From: Candidatus Omnitrophota bacterium
GTDB taxonomy: Bacteria; Omnitrophota; Gorgyraeia; Duberdicusellales; 4484-171
Length of the DNA stretch: 42,766 nt
Reading direction: 5' to 3'
Assembly (NCBI GenBank): GCA_003644405.1
Contig: QNCE01000003.1
Location: 1 to 42,766 of the forward strand
Position 1 is the first letter of the stretch. Each line of letters begins with the position of its first letter. Below are positions 29,094 through 40,587 of the stretch, piece by piece. Below the pieces are notes generated by a model, which was given only the letters and a program-made list of their open reading frames with translations, was not told the origin of the DNA and did not search any database. The position numbers and the translations under genes were made by a program.

Positions 29094-29664
29094 TTAAAAA
29101 ACTTCTCCTATGAAAAGGAGTAAGTCCCTTTTCTTTTAGTAACTCCTTATGAAGTCTGGTAGGATATCCTTTATGTTTAGCTAATCCCCAATGAGGATAA
29201 AGAAAATCTAAAACTCCCATAAGGTAATCTCTAAAGACCTTAGCAATGATAGAAGCTGAAGCAACTTCTCTTATTTTCTCATCAGCTTTTTTTATGCATA
29301 TATAATTTACTTTTAAATTAGTTTTAAAAATGTTGCCATCAATAACAAAGAGTGCTTCTTTTAAAAAAGGAGCACGCTTAATTATTCCCTTTATTGCTCG
29401 ATTAAATGCCAGCATAGTAGCTTCCAAAATGTTAAGTCTATCTATTTGAGAAGGATTAACTACAACTAGAGAAAAAATACCCCTCTTTACCAGAATATCA
29501 AACATCTCTTCTCTCTTAAGAAAATTAATCTTTTTTGAATCTTTTATCTCTAAATTCTTACTAATCTTTTTCTTAAAACAGAAAGCACATGCTACGAGAG
29601 GTCCACATAAAGGACCTCGACCAGCTTCATCTATCCCTACAACTAAATCTTTAAACATCTTCAT
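29086..29664 (-). CDS. rnhB: Ribonuclease HII
   Basis: [44 protein letters not shown]. Confidence 0.96.
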   Translation of the reverse strand: MKMFKDLVVGIDEAGRGPLCGPLVACAFCFKKKISKNLEIKDSKKINFLKREEMFDILVKRGIFSLVVVNPSQIDRLNILEATMLAFNRAIKGIIKRAPFLKEALFVIDGNIFKTNLKVNYICIKKADEKIREVASASIIAKVFRDYLMGVLDFLYPHWGLAKHKGYPTRLHKELLKEKGLTPFHRRSFLNG

Positions 29665-29667
29665 AGT

Positions 29668-30015
29668 TTAAGCAATCATAGCTTTGCGCCCTATTCTCTT
29701 CCTTAAATAGTAAAGCCTCTTTCTTCGTGGTCGTCGGCGTGAAGGAGTAACAATCTCAATCTTTTCAATAAAAGGAGAATAGTAAGGAAAACTAACTTCA
29801 TAGGCTTCTCCATAAGAAATTCTTCTCACTGTAAAAGACTTACGGTGAAGTTGACCCTGAATTTTTATCACTACTCCTTCGATAGGATGAATTCTTTCTT
29901 TATCTTTCTCTTTAATCTTGTACCAAACTCTTATAATATCTCCTTGTTTAAAGGAAGGGTAATCTTTTTTCATCTCTTGAAGGATTTTCTTTTCCACATC
30001 TAAGAGTCTTGACAT
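29668..30015 (-). CDS. rplS: 50S ribosomal protein L19
   Basis: FKQGDIIRVWYKIKEKDKERIHPIEGVVIKIQG, SPFIEKIEIV, RRRPRRKRLYYLRKRIGRKAMI. Confidence 0.97.
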   Translation of the reverse strand: MSRLLDVEKKILQEMKKDYPSFKQGDIIRVWYKIKEKDKERIHPIEGVVIKIQGQLHRKSFTVRRISYGEAYEVSFPYYSPFIEKIEIVTPSRRRPRRKRLYYLRKRIGRKAMIA

Positions 30016-30031
30016 ATCTGCCTCCTTTTTA

Positions 30032-30754
30032 CTAAATTTTTCTAGAATATACTCTTTTCTTCCATAAGTCAGGTCTCAACTTCTTGGTCAACTCTTCTGC
30101 TTTTTTTATTCGCCATTTCTCTATCTTATCATGGTCTCCAGAGAGTAATATTTTGGGAACCATTAAACCCCTAAAATTTTGAGGTCGAGTATATACGGGA
30201 TAATCTAAAAGATAATCTTGGAAACTTTCCTTTTTTACGGAAGAAAAATTAGATACTACACCGGGAAGAAGTCTTACTAAACAATCAATAAAAACCATAC
30301 AAGGAAGCTCTCCTCCGCTAAGTACATAATCTCCAATAGAAATCTCATCCTCTGCTAGATATTTTCTAACTCTTTCATCCACACCTTCATACCGAGGAGC
30401 TAAAAGAATTAAACGCTGATATTTTAAGAATTTTTTTACCAACTCCTGATTAAGAAGCCTTCCTTTAGGAGTAAAAAGAATAATTCTTTTGGTGGTATCT
30501 CTTCTTTTTTTAGGATATACCTTGTATTTTAAAACATCCTCTACTGCAGAAAAAAGGGGTTGGCATTTAAATACCATTCCTGGGCCACCACCGTAGGGAG
30601 ACCCGTCCACTTTACGATGGGGATCACCAGAATAATCCCTTAAGTTGATGAGATTAATCCTTACTAACCCCTTCTGCTGAGCTCTTTTGATTATAGATTC
30701 CTCTAGAATTGGCTTAAACATTTGAGGGAAAATAGTAATAACATCGATTATCAT
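30032..30754 (-). CDS. trmD: tRNA (guanine-N1)-methyltransferase
   Basis: IDVITIFPQMF, HRKVDGSPYGGGPGMVFKCQP, APRYEGVDERV, ISIGDYVLSGGELP. Confidence 0.98.
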   Translation of the reverse strand: MIIDVITIFPQMFKPILEESIIKRAQQKGLVRINLINLRDYSGDPHRKVDGSPYGGGPGMVFKCQPLFSAVEDVLKYKVYPKKRRDTTKRIILFTPKGRLLNQELVKKFLKYQRLILLAPRYEGVDERVRKYLAEDEISIGDYVLSGGELPCMVFIDCLVRLLPGVVSNFSSVKKESFQDYLLDYPVYTRPQNFRGLMVPKILLSGDHDKIEKWRIKKAEELTKKLRPDLWKKRVYSRKI

Positions 30755-30765
30755 GGTATAACTAA

Positions 30766-31890
<1,125 letters not shown>

Positions 31891-32115
31891 TCACTTTCTG
31901 AAAATAAGATAGAGAATTAAACTTAAAACAATACTTACAAGGATTGAGGTGGCGAGAGGAAAATAAAAGATGAAATTGTCTTTCTTAATCAAGATATCAC
32001 CAGGTAGCCTTCCTAGAAAAGGAATCTTAAACTTAGAAAATACAATTACCCCTACACCTAAAATGATTAGAAATAACCCTAATACAATTAGAAACTTCCC
32101 TAAGGTGTTAATCAT
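31891..32115 (-). CDS. DUF2905 family membrane protein
   Basis: GKFLIVLGLFLIILGVGVIVFSKFKIPFLGRLPGDILIKKDNFIFYFPLATSILVSIVLSLI. Confidence 0.92.
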   Translation of the reverse strand: MINTLGKFLIVLGLFLIILGVGVIVFSKFKIPFLGRLPGDILIKKDNFIFYFPLATSILVSIVLSLILYLIFRK

Positions 32116-32117
32116 CT

Positions 32118-33143
32118 TCAGAACAACTTTTCCTGGGCTTGTCTAGGGAAGGCAATATTTAAATGTTTATAGGTAGCTAGAGTAACTTCTCTCCCTCTCG
32201 GCGTTCGTCTAATAAACCCTTTCTTTAAAAGGTATGGTTCAACAACCTCTTCTAATGTATCTTTCTCTTCACCTAAGGAGGCAGCAATAGCCTCTATTCC
32301 TACTGGCCCACCACCGTGAATCTCAATTATTGCTCTTAAGTATTTTCTGTCTAACTCATCTAAACCTTCCTCGTCAATTCTTGCTTTATGACAAGCATCT
32401 TTGGTTATCTGAGAAGTAATTATCCCCTCTCCTAAAACTTGGGCATAGTCTCTTACCCGTCTCAGGAGACGATTGGCTAACCGTGGAGAACCTCGAGAAC
32501 GAGAAGCAATCTGAAAGCTACTTTCATCATCTATCTTTATTCCTAAGAGCTTAGCACTCCGTTTTACTACTAACGTTAGTTCTTGAGGAGTGTAAAAATC
32601 AAAATCAAAGAAAAAGCCAAACCTTCCCCTCAAGGGAGCACTTAAAAGACCCTTTCTAGTTGTAGCTCCAATGAGAGTAAATGGTTTTAAATTAAACTTT
32701 ATGGTTTTAGCATAGGGACCTTTATCTATAATAAAATCTATCTGAAAACTTTCCATAGCAGGATATAGAAACTCTTCTATTACTCGAGAAAGGCGATGAA
32801 TCTCATCAATGAAAAGAATATCACCTCGTTCTAAATTAGTAAGAATTCCCACTAAATCCCCTGCTCTTTCAATAGCAGGACCACTGGTGGAAACAAATTT
32901 CGTTCCCATCTCTTTAGCAATACACCAAGCAAGAGAAGTTTTACCTAAACCTGGTGGTCCAGATAGTAAAATGTGTTCTAAAGATTCTTTCCTTTTCTTC
33001 GCTGCCTCAATAGCTATCTTTAGAGAAGAGATGACGTTTTTCTGACCAATAAACTCACTTAAGTTGGTAGGCCTTAAAGAAAGGTTAACTATCTTTTCCT
33101 CATCGTTCTCTTTAAAGTAATCCACGAATCTTTCTTTTTTCAT
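32118..33143 (-). CDS. ruvB: Holliday junction branch migration helicase RuvB
   Basis: LRPTNLSEFIGQKNV, LLSGPPGLGKTSLAW, LFIDEIHRLSRVIEEFLYPAME. Confidence 0.98.
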   Translation of the reverse strand: MKKERFVDYFKENDEEKIVNLSLRPTNLSEFIGQKNVISSLKIAIEAAKKRKESLEHILLSGPPGLGKTSLAWCIAKEMGTKFVSTSGPAIERAGDLVGILTNLERGDILFIDEIHRLSRVIEEFLYPAMESFQIDFIIDKGPYAKTIKFNLKPFTLIGATTRKGLLSAPLRGRFGFFFDFDFYTPQELTLVVKRSAKLLGIKIDDESSFQIASRSRGSPRLANRLLRRVRDYAQVLGEGIITSQITKDACHKARIDEEGLDELDRKYLRAIIEIHGGGPVGIEAIAASLGEEKDTLEEVVEPYLLKKGFIRRTPRGREVTLATYKHLNIAFPRQAQEKLF

Positions 33144-33844
33144 ATAGAGGAGTAAATCTTATCTCTTCTCACAATAAGGATCTCTGAGAAAAGATCCTTC
33201 TGGATAGCTACAATCTCTCTTAAACGAATCAATTCTAAGATTGCTAAGAAAGTCACAATTATCTCTAATTTATTCTGTGCAGAAGAAAAAAATTCCTCCA
33301 AAGAAATCTTTTCTCTCTCTAATAGAAGGTGAAGAAGATCGTGCATTTTCTCTTCCACCGTAAATTCATCTCTTACTACTTCAAAAAATATATCTTTAGG
33401 AACCTCTTTTAAGGCGGATTTGAAAGCACTTATAAGGTCAAATATGGAAGCCTCAATATAAACTTCTCTTTCTTTATCAGGAGTGGAACGGCTGATATAC
33501 CTTAATCTTTCCCTTTCTCTCTGCTTAAGATAAGCAGCTGCTTCTTTAAATTTTTGGTACTCTAAGAGTTTTTTTATCAACTCTTCTTTAGAAGAAACCT
33601 CTTCAGGTTCTTCGGTAGTCTCTTGAGGTAAGAGAAGCTTTGATTTTATATTTATTAATGTAGCAGCCATCACCATATATTCGGAAGCAATATTGATATC
33701 TAAAACTTGCATAAGATTTATAAACTCTAAATATTGCTCAACCACATTAGAAACGCATACCTGACTGATATCTATGTGATTCTTCTTAATAAGATAAAGA
33801 AGTAAATCTAAAGGTCCTTCAAATATATCCAGCTTTACTCTCAT
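33140..33844 (-). CDS. scpA: Segregation and condensation protein A
   Basis: FEGPLDLLLYLIKKNHIDISQV, ASEYMVMAATLINIKSKLLLP. Confidence 0.95.
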   Translation of the reverse strand: MRVKLDIFEGPLDLLLYLIKKNHIDISQVCVSNVVEQYLEFINLMQVLDINIASEYMVMAATLINIKSKLLLPQETTEEPEEVSSKEELIKKLLEYQKFKEAAAYLKQRERERLRYISRSTPDKEREVYIEASIFDLISAFKSALKEVPKDIFFEVVRDEFTVEEKMHDLLHLLLEREKISLEEFFSSAQNKLEIIVTFLAILELIRLREIVAIQKDLFSEILIVRRDKIYSSI

Positions 33845-33845
33845 C

Positions 33846-34823
33846 TTATAAACCCATTACTTTCTTTGCTTCCTTTAGAGTAGCTTCTGCAAAAGAAGAA
33901 GCTTTTTTTCTCCCTTCCTCTAATATATTATAAAGCATTTTTTTTTCTTTTAAAATTTTTTTCTTCTTCTCTCTGTGGGGTAAAATGAATTCTTCAATTA
34001 TATCTGCTAAAATAGCTTTGCATTCTTTACAGCCTTTCTCTGCCTGTCTACACCAATTCTCTACTTGAGAACTCATCTTAGGAGAAAATACATTATAGTA
34101 GCTGAATACATTGCATACGTGAGGGCGGCCAGGCTGATGTTTATACTTCCTTTCTGGATCAGTAAACATAGAAAGAACTTTTTTTCTCAAAGATTCTTTT
34201 TCCTCATCTAAACTAATATAGTTATTATAGCTTTTACTCATTTTTCTGCCATCTAAACCTAAAAGTTTAGGGATTTTAGTAAGAAGAGGCTGGGGTTCTA
34301 TAAAAACCTCTCTTTTATAAAGAAAGTGAAAACGTCTTACTAATTCCCGAGTAATCTCTAAATGAGGAAGTTGATCCTCTCCTACAGGTACAAAATCTGC
34401 TCTATAGAGAAGGATATCTGCTGCTTGAAGTACAGGGTAACCTAAGAAAGCATAAGTATTCACTTCCTTGTCTTTAAGCTGCCTTATCTGCTCTTTAAAA
34501 GTAGGACAACGCCAGACCCATCCCAAAGGAGTTATCAAAGAGAGAATTATAAACAACTCTAAGTGTGCAGGAACTTGAGATTGAATGAATACCACTGACT
34601 TTTCAGGATCAATTCCCCATGCAAGCCAATCCGCTACGTTATCTAAGAGAAGTTGTTGCATCTGGCCAGTATTTTTATATTCACTCATCAAAGCATGCCA
34701 GTCAGCTACCATAAAAAAACACTGATAGTTATCTTGAAGACTAACCCAGTTAGATAAAGCTCCTACCCAATGACCTAAATGAAGTTTACCGGTAGGACGC
34801 ATCCCACTAAGAATTCTCTTCAT
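33846..34823 (-). CDS. trpS: Tryptophan--tRNA ligase
   Basis: SGMRPTGKLHLGHWVGAL, GEDQLPHLEITRELVRRF, GRKMSKSYNN. Confidence 0.97.
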   Translation of the reverse strand: MKRILSGMRPTGKLHLGHWVGALSNWVSLQDNYQCFFMVADWHALMSEYKNTGQMQQLLLDNVADWLAWGIDPEKSVVFIQSQVPAHLELFIILSLITPLGWVWRCPTFKEQIRQLKDKEVNTYAFLGYPVLQAADILLYRADFVPVGEDQLPHLEITRELVRRFHFLYKREVFIEPQPLLTKIPKLLGLDGRKMSKSYNNYISLDEEKESLRKKVLSMFTDPERKYKHQPGRPHVCNVFSYYNVFSPKMSSQVENWCRQAEKGCKECKAILADIIEEFILPHREKKKKILKEKKMLYNILEEGRKKASSFAEATLKEAKKVMGL

Positions 34824-34828
34824 CTTAA

Positions 34829-36730
34829 TTACAACCTTCTTTCTACTACCTCTTCACTAAAAGCTTCGATAATATCTCCTTCTTTAACTTCGCTGTAGCC
34901 AATATTTACTCCACACTCCAATCCTTCGCTAACTTCTTTTACATCATCTTTAAATCGTTTCAAGGAAAGTATCTTTCCTTTAAAAACCACCTCATTTTCC
35001 CTTAAAACTTCACAGAGAGCTTGTCTCTGGAGTTTACCTTTTTCTACAATAACTCCTGCTATCACTCCCCGAGATAATTTAAATACTTTCTTAACTACCG
35101 CTCTCCCCAAAAATACCTTTCTAATTTGAGGAGTAAGCATACCTTCTAAAGCTAACTTTAAATCGTCAACTAATTCATAAACTATTTGATAAAGCCTTAT
35201 CTGAATTCCCTTAGCTTTAGCTAAATCTCTAGCATTAGTATCCACACTTACCTTAAACCCTATAACAACTGCATCACTTACTTCAGCTAAAAGTACATCG
35301 GAAGAGTTAATCGAACCTACTCCTTTATGGACTATATTAACCTCTACTTCCTGAGTACCCAAATCTTTTAGGGCATTTTCTACCGCCTCTAAAGTTCCTC
35401 CTACATCTGCCTTCAAGATAATCTTAAGTTGTTTTATACTTTTGTCTTTTACTCTTTCGTAAAGATCCTCTAACCTCATATGTACGGGAGGAGAAATTCT
35501 TTTTCTTTCCTCCTCCTCTCTTCTTCTATTTACAATCTCTTTAGCAGTACTTTCATCAGAAACAACAAAAAATCTATCTCCTGGGTTGGGAACTCCTCCT
35601 AACCCTAAAATCTCTACAGGATAAGAGGGAAAGGCTTGGTCTAACTGACGACCTCTGTCGTCATACATTGCCCTTACCCTTCCCCAATACAATCCACATA
35701 CACAAAGATCACCTTTTTTTAACTTCCCCTCTTGAATAAGTACAGTAGCCAACGGCCCTTTTCCTTTAGAGAGCTTAGCTTCTATAACTACTCCTAAAGC
35801 AGGGCGAGCATAATCGGCTTTCAGTTCCATAAGTTCTGCCTGTAAAAGGATCAATTCTAAAAGCTCATCTATTCCTTCCCCAGTTTTAGCAGAAACCCCT
35901 ACGGTAACAGTATTACCTCCCCAATCCTCTGGAACTAACCCTATCTTAGAAAGTTGTTGTTTAGTCATCTCTGTATCAGCATTAGGCTTATCAATTTTGT
36001 TAATAGCTACAATGATAGGAACCCCTGCGTCTCGGCCATGGTCATAGGCTTCTATAGTCTGGGGTTTTACCCCCTCATCAGCAGCAACAACTAAAACGAT
36101 AATATCAGTTATATTTGCTCCTCGAGCACGCATAGCAGTAAAAGTCTGATGTCCAGGAGTGTCTAAGAAGGTAATTTCTCCCTTCTCAAGAGTTACCCGA
36201 TAAGCCCCAATATGTTGAGTAATCCCTCCTGTTTCTCTTTCGGCAATTTTACTCTTTCTTATGTAATCTAAGATAGATGTTTTACCATGGTCAATGTGCC
36301 CCATAAGAGTTACTACTGGAGCTCTTTTTTTAACTTCTTTGGGTTCTACTTTTAAAATCTCTTCTTCTTTAGGAGGTTTTTTCTTAAGATTAACCTTATA
36401 GTGATAAGCAATCTCCTTAGCTATAGCTTCATCAAGACTCTGATTTATATTGTAGAATTTACCTTGACTTACAAGAAACTTGAGAATCTCCGAAGGTTTC
36501 TTATCCAACTTTACTGCTAATTCTTTTAAAGTAATAGGAAAATCAACTTCTACTACGTTTTCCTCTATTTCTTTCTTTTTTAAATCCTCTATCTCATGCT
36601 TTATAATCTCTGCAGTTTCTTCATCTACTACGGACATATGACTTTTTACAAAGAAATTCAAAGTCTTAAGTTTCTCAATAAGTTGTTTGGAATCCATCCC
36701 TAATTGCTTTGCTAACTCATAAATTCTCAT
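34829..36730 (-). CDS. infB: Translation initiation factor IF-2
   Basis: [42 protein letters not shown]. Confidence 0.98.
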   Translation of the reverse strand: MRIYELAKQLGMDSKQLIEKLKTLNFFVKSHMSVVDEETAEIIKHEIEDLKKKEIEENVVEVDFPITLKELAVKLDKKPSEILKFLVSQGKFYNINQSLDEAIAKEIAYHYKVNLKKKPPKEEEILKVEPKEVKKRAPVVTLMGHIDHGKTSILDYIRKSKIAERETGGITQHIGAYRVTLEKGEITFLDTPGHQTFTAMRARGANITDIIVLVVAADEGVKPQTIEAYDHGRDAGVPIIVAINKIDKPNADTEMTKQQLSKIGLVPEDWGGNTVTVGVSAKTGEGIDELLELILLQAELMELKADYARPALGVVIEAKLSKGKGPLATVLIQEGKLKKGDLCVCGLYWGRVRAMYDDRGRQLDQAFPSYPVEILGLGGVPNPGDRFFVVSDESTAKEIVNRRREEEERKRISPPVHMRLEDLYERVKDKSIKQLKIILKADVGGTLEAVENALKDLGTQEVEVNIVHKGVGSINSSDVLLAEVSDAVVIGFKVSVDTNARDLAKAKGIQIRLYQIVYELVDDLKLALEGMLTPQIRKVFLGRAVVKKVFKLSRGVIAGVIVEKGKLQRQALCEVLRENEVVFKGKILSLKRFKDDVKEVSEGLECGVNIGYSEVKEGDIIEAFSEEVVERRL

Positions 36731-36731
36731 T

Positions 36732-37868
36732 TTACTCCTTCAAACAATTTCTTGCTTCCTCGATTATTTTCTCCGCTTTCTTCTTCCCTATCCCTTTTAT
36801 CTTACCTAAATCTTCAATGGAAGCAGAAGCTAACGATTTTATGTCGGAATAGCCAGCATTCACCAAAAGAGTAGCCATACGTTTACCTACATTCTTTAAC
36901 TTACTTAACTCCTTTAAACTCTGCTGAATCCCTTCTTTGGTCCGTACATCTATCTCCCAACCTACCAACTTAGAAGCTAACCTTACATTCTGCCCTCTCT
37001 TGCCAATAGCTAAAGAGAGCTGTTCGGAAGTTACCAGAACTTTCGCACGTTTGTTATCTCTATCTAGTTCGATACGAGAAACTACCGCAGGAGATAAAGC
37101 TGCCTTAATAAATTCTTTCATATCTTCGTGCCAGCGTACAATATCAATCTTCTCTCCTCGTAACTCTTCGATAATATTTTTAACCCGAGAACCTCTTATC
37201 CCCACGCATGCTCCTACACAATCTACTTTTTCATCTTTAGAATAAACCGCTATTTTAGTCCTTTCTCCTGCCTCTCTAGCTATAGCTTTAATCTCCACTA
37301 TCCCTTCGTAAACCTCGGGAACCTCTAGTTCGAATAGCTTCTTAACTAATCCTTCACTTTTTCTAGAGAGAATAATCTGAGGCCCTTTCTCTTTTTTTAC
37401 CTCTACTACCAAAGCTCTTACTCTTTCTCCCATACGGAACTTATCTAAAGGAGAGAGAAAACCTTTAGGAATTATTGCTTCTGCCTTCCCTAAAAGATCT
37501 AAAATTACACCTTTTTTCTCAATACGGTACACTACCCCCCCTACTATTTTCCCCACTTTATCTTTAAATTCGTTATAAACATTCTCTTTCTCTGCTTCTC
37601 TAATCTTTTGAATTATCACCTGCCGAGCAGTTTGAGCAGCAATCCTTCCAAATTGAGGAGAAGAAATCTCCTTACCGCCTATCCAAACATGAATATTGCC
37701 TTTCTCTTTATCTATCTCTACCTTTACCTCTGCACCAGGAGAAGTTATCTTAGCAATTTTTTTTGCTGCTACAATTAAAGCTTGTTTTACTGCCTCAATG
37801 AGAACTTCTCTATTTAGCCCTTTTTCTCTTTCTAACTGTTCCAAGATACTTAAAAATTCTTTATTCAT
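36732..37868 (-). CDS. nusA: Transcription termination/antitermination factor NusA
   Basis: S1 and KH domains: GERTKIAVYSKDEKVDCVGACVGIRGSRVKNIIEELRGEKIDIV, LAIGKRGQNVRLASKLVGWEIDV; C-terminal HhH. Confidence 0.97.
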   Translation of the reverse strand: MNKEFLSILEQLEREKGLNREVLIEAVKQALIVAAKKIAKITSPGAEVKVEIDKEKGNIHVWIGGKEISSPQFGRIAAQTARQVIIQKIREAEKENVYNEFKDKVGKIVGGVVYRIEKKGVILDLLGKAEAIIPKGFLSPLDKFRMGERVRALVVEVKKEKGPQIILSRKSEGLVKKLFELEVPEVYEGIVEIKAIAREAGERTKIAVYSKDEKVDCVGACVGIRGSRVKNIIEELRGEKIDIVRWHEDMKEFIKAALSPAVVSRIELDRDNKRAKVLVTSEQLSLAIGKRGQNVRLASKLVGWEIDVRTKEGIQQSLKELSKLKNVGKRMATLLVNAGYSDIKSLASASIEDLGKIKGIGKKKAEKIIEEARNCLKE

Positions 37869-38332
37869 ATCTCTAACTTTTGTTTAGCAAACTTAACATT
37901 ATCTAAAGGAATCTTAAGTAACTGTTTTTTACCCTTGATAAATAAATCTTTCTCCTCTATATCCATAAGTCGTCCCTCCCAATACTCTTTACCTTCAATA
38001 GGAGTGTTAAGCCATAAAGCTACGAACTTATTCTTCACTCTTAAAAAATCCTCTTTTGTAGTCAACTTTCTATCTATCCCTGGGGAAAGAACCTCGACTA
38101 CAAAATCATCCCCTAAAATCTTTTCTTCATCTAAGTAAGAAAATATCAACTTATTGAGTCTGGCACAATCATTGATAGTAATTCCACCTTCAGGGTAATC
38201 AGTTATCACTCTTACAGCAAAACTATTTCCCTTCAAGAACAATTTAAACTCTACTAAACTTAACCCTTCGGATTTTAAAAACCCCTCTATCTTCTCTCTA
38301 ATTTTACTCTTTTTACTCTCTTCAATTAACAT
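37865..38332 (-). CDS. rimP: Ribosome maturation factor RimP
   Basis: GGITINDCARLNKLIFSYLDEE, FVVEVLSPGIDRKLTTKEDF. Confidence 0.94.
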   Translation of the reverse strand: MLIEESKKSKIREKIEGFLKSEGLSLVEFKLFLKGNSFAVRVITDYPEGGITINDCARLNKLIFSYLDEEKILGDDFVVEVLSPGIDRKLTTKEDFLRVKNKFVALWLNTPIEGKEYWEGRLMDIEEKDLFIKGKKQLLKIPLDNVKFAKQKLEI

Positions 38333-39554
38333 TTTTGAAAAAGTTTATAAGTTCTTCTTTATTAAAGTTAAACTTTTCTTTTGTTGCTCTTACTTCCAAT
38401 TCATACTTTTTATCCTGGAGATACTTTTTCCCTAAAATTAGAATATAAGGAGACCCAATTAAATAAGCATCATTAAATTTAACTCCTACCTGCTCTGGTC
38501 TGTCATCCACTAACACAGTTAATCCCAAATCCTGAAGGATACCCTCTAATTCCAACCCTTGAGCAAAAAGGCTTTGATTATCAATATCCACTATGATTAG
38601 ATCAACTTCAAAAGGGGCTAGAGAAGAAGGCCAGATGATGCCTTTATTATCATGATTCTGCTCTATAACTGCACTAATTATTCTACTTACTCCTATACCA
38701 TAGCAACCCATAATAAAATACTTCCTTTGGTTAGATCTATCTAAGAAGGTAGCCTCCAAACTCTTAGAATACTTATCTCCCAACTTAAATACATGCCCTA
38801 TCTCGATAGTTCTCTTTTCTTTAAGAGGCATCCCACACTTTTTACACCGAGAGATATCACGGAAATAAAGATTGCAATTAGAGCAGTAAAATAGAATGTC
38901 TTCTCCAATCTCTGCAGGAGCCATAAACTCATGAGAAATACTTCCTCCCATCACTCCTGGATCCGCCTCTACCACTATAAAATCTAATCCGCATTCTTTA
39001 AAAATTTTACTATAAGCATCGAGCATTTTACGATAGCTTTCCTCTAAACCATCTTCGTTTTCATCAAAACTATAAGCATCCTTCATTACAAATTCGCAAC
39101 TTCTCATAAGACCATAGCGGGGGCGAGTTTCATCTCTAAATTTTGTCTGAATCTGATAAAGAATTAGAGGTAGCTGCTTGTAACTAGTAACATAGTGACT
39201 CACAACTTCCGTAATTTGTTCCTCATTGGTAGGACCTAAACATAAATCTCTTCCCTTTCTATCTTTAACCTTAATCATTACCTCCCCAAGCTCAGAATCT
39301 CTTCCTGTTTTTTCCCAAATTTCTAAAGGCTGAAGGTAACTGGTGACTAATTCTATTGCCCCTTTATCGTTCATATGTCTTCTTACGATATCACTCACCT
39401 TCTTTAATACCTTTAGCCCTAAGGGAAGATAAGCATAAATTCCACTCAACATCATATAAAGATAGCCCCCTCTTAAGAGGAATCGATGACTTACGCACTC
39501 TGCACCTTGAGGATTTTCTCTTAAAGTAGGAATAAAAAACTTACTGTAAAGCAT
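38322..39554 (-). CDS. proS: Proline--tRNA ligase, bacterial-type core lacking the INS editing domain
   Basis: SHRFLLRGGYLYMMLSGIYAYLPLGLKVL, FRDETRPRYGLMRSCEFVMKDAYSF, GCYGIGVSRIISAVIEQ; 410 aa. Confidence 0.95.
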   Translation of the reverse strand: MLYSKFFIPTLRENPQGAECVSHRFLLRGGYLYMMLSGIYAYLPLGLKVLKKVSDIVRRHMNDKGAIELVTSYLQPLEIWEKTGRDSELGEVMIKVKDRKGRDLCLGPTNEEQITEVVSHYVTSYKQLPLILYQIQTKFRDETRPRYGLMRSCEFVMKDAYSFDENEDGLEESYRKMLDAYSKIFKECGLDFIVVEADPGVMGGSISHEFMAPAEIGEDILFYCSNCNLYFRDISRCKKCGMPLKEKRTIEIGHVFKLGDKYSKSLEATFLDRSNQRKYFIMGCYGIGVSRIISAVIEQNHDNKGIIWPSSLAPFEVDLIIVDIDNQSLFAQGLELEGILQDLGLTVLVDDRPEQVGVKFNDAYLIGSPYILILGKKYLQDKKYELEVRATKEKFNFNKEELINFFKNVN

Positions 39555-40587
39555 TTCTTACTTCTTCTAATAAATCTTTAATTGCCCGGTCTTCCTTAGT
39601 AATCTTTATAATTCTGTTCTTTTTAAAAATAGTTCCCCTTTTTTCTCCAAAAGCTAACCCTATATCTGCCTGGTAAGCTTCACCAGGACCATTTACTACA
39701 CAACCCATAATAGCTATCTTTATCGGTAAACTAACCTCATCCATTTTCTCTATCTCTTTCTTAAACTTCTCCACTATCTTTATTAAATCTACTTTGCACC
39801 TGCCACAAGTAGGACAGGAAATTATCTCAGCAAAGAAATTTCTTATCCCTAGAAACTGTAAAATAGTCTTAGCTATTCTAACTTCTTCTTTAGAAGAACC
39901 AGTAAGAGAAACTCTTAAGGCATCTCCCAAGCCTTGAAAAAGTAAAATTCCTGCCCCCATTGATGATTTAACCACGCCTTCTAAGTATGGTCCAGTAGCT
40001 GTGACTCCCAACTGAAGAGGATAGTTAAACCGTTGAGAAAAAATTCTATTTGCAAGAACAGTTGATTTAACCTCCGAAGTTTTTAAAGAAACTATTATAT
40101 CAAAAAAACCTTCCTCCTCCAAAATCTTTACATAATCACTAGCAACTTTGGCCATCTCTTTAGCTAATTTTAAAGGGGAACTAAACTCTTTTTTGAATCC
40201 TCCACTGTTTACTCCTACCCTTACTGCTACTTTCCTCTTTTTTGCCTCAGCAATAATCTCTCTCACCTTGTTTTTTTTATAGATATTTAAAGGATTTAGT
40301 CTTATTCCCTCTAAACCTGCCTCCATTGCTAAAAAAGCCAGTTCCCAGTTAAAATGAATATCAGCCACTAAAGGAACGTTTATCTCTTTCTTTAAAATTT
40401 TAGCTATTTGGACATCTTTTTTCTCCTTAAATGCTATTCGTATAATCTCAGCTCCCTCTCTCTCTAGAACTTGCGCTTCTTTTACTAACTTTTTAATTTC
40501 CTTAGAAGGAGTCTTAACCATCCCTACTATCCTTACAGGATTTTTACCTCCTAAGGAAACTTTCCCTATATTAACTTTCCTACTCAT
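39541..40587 (-). CDS. ispG: (E)-4-hydroxy-3-methylbut-2-enyl-diphosphate synthase
   Basis: VPLVADIHFNWELA, EIISCPTCGRCKVDL, IMGCVVNGPGEA. Confidence 0.97.
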   Translation of the reverse strand: MSRKVNIGKVSLGGKNPVRIVGMVKTPSKEIKKLVKEAQVLEREGAEIIRIAFKEKKDVQIAKILKKEINVPLVADIHFNWELAFLAMEAGLEGIRLNPLNIYKKNKVREIIAEAKKRKVAVRVGVNSGGFKKEFSSPLKLAKEMAKVASDYVKILEEEGFFDIIVSLKTSEVKSTVLANRIFSQRFNYPLQLGVTATGPYLEGVVKSSMGAGILLFQGLGDALRVSLTGSSKEEVRIAKTILQFLGIRNFFAEIISCPTCGRCKVDLIKIVEKFKKEIEKMDEVSLPIKIAIMGCVVNGPGEAYQADIGLAFGEKRGTIFKKNRIIKITKEDRAIKDLLEEVRNALQ

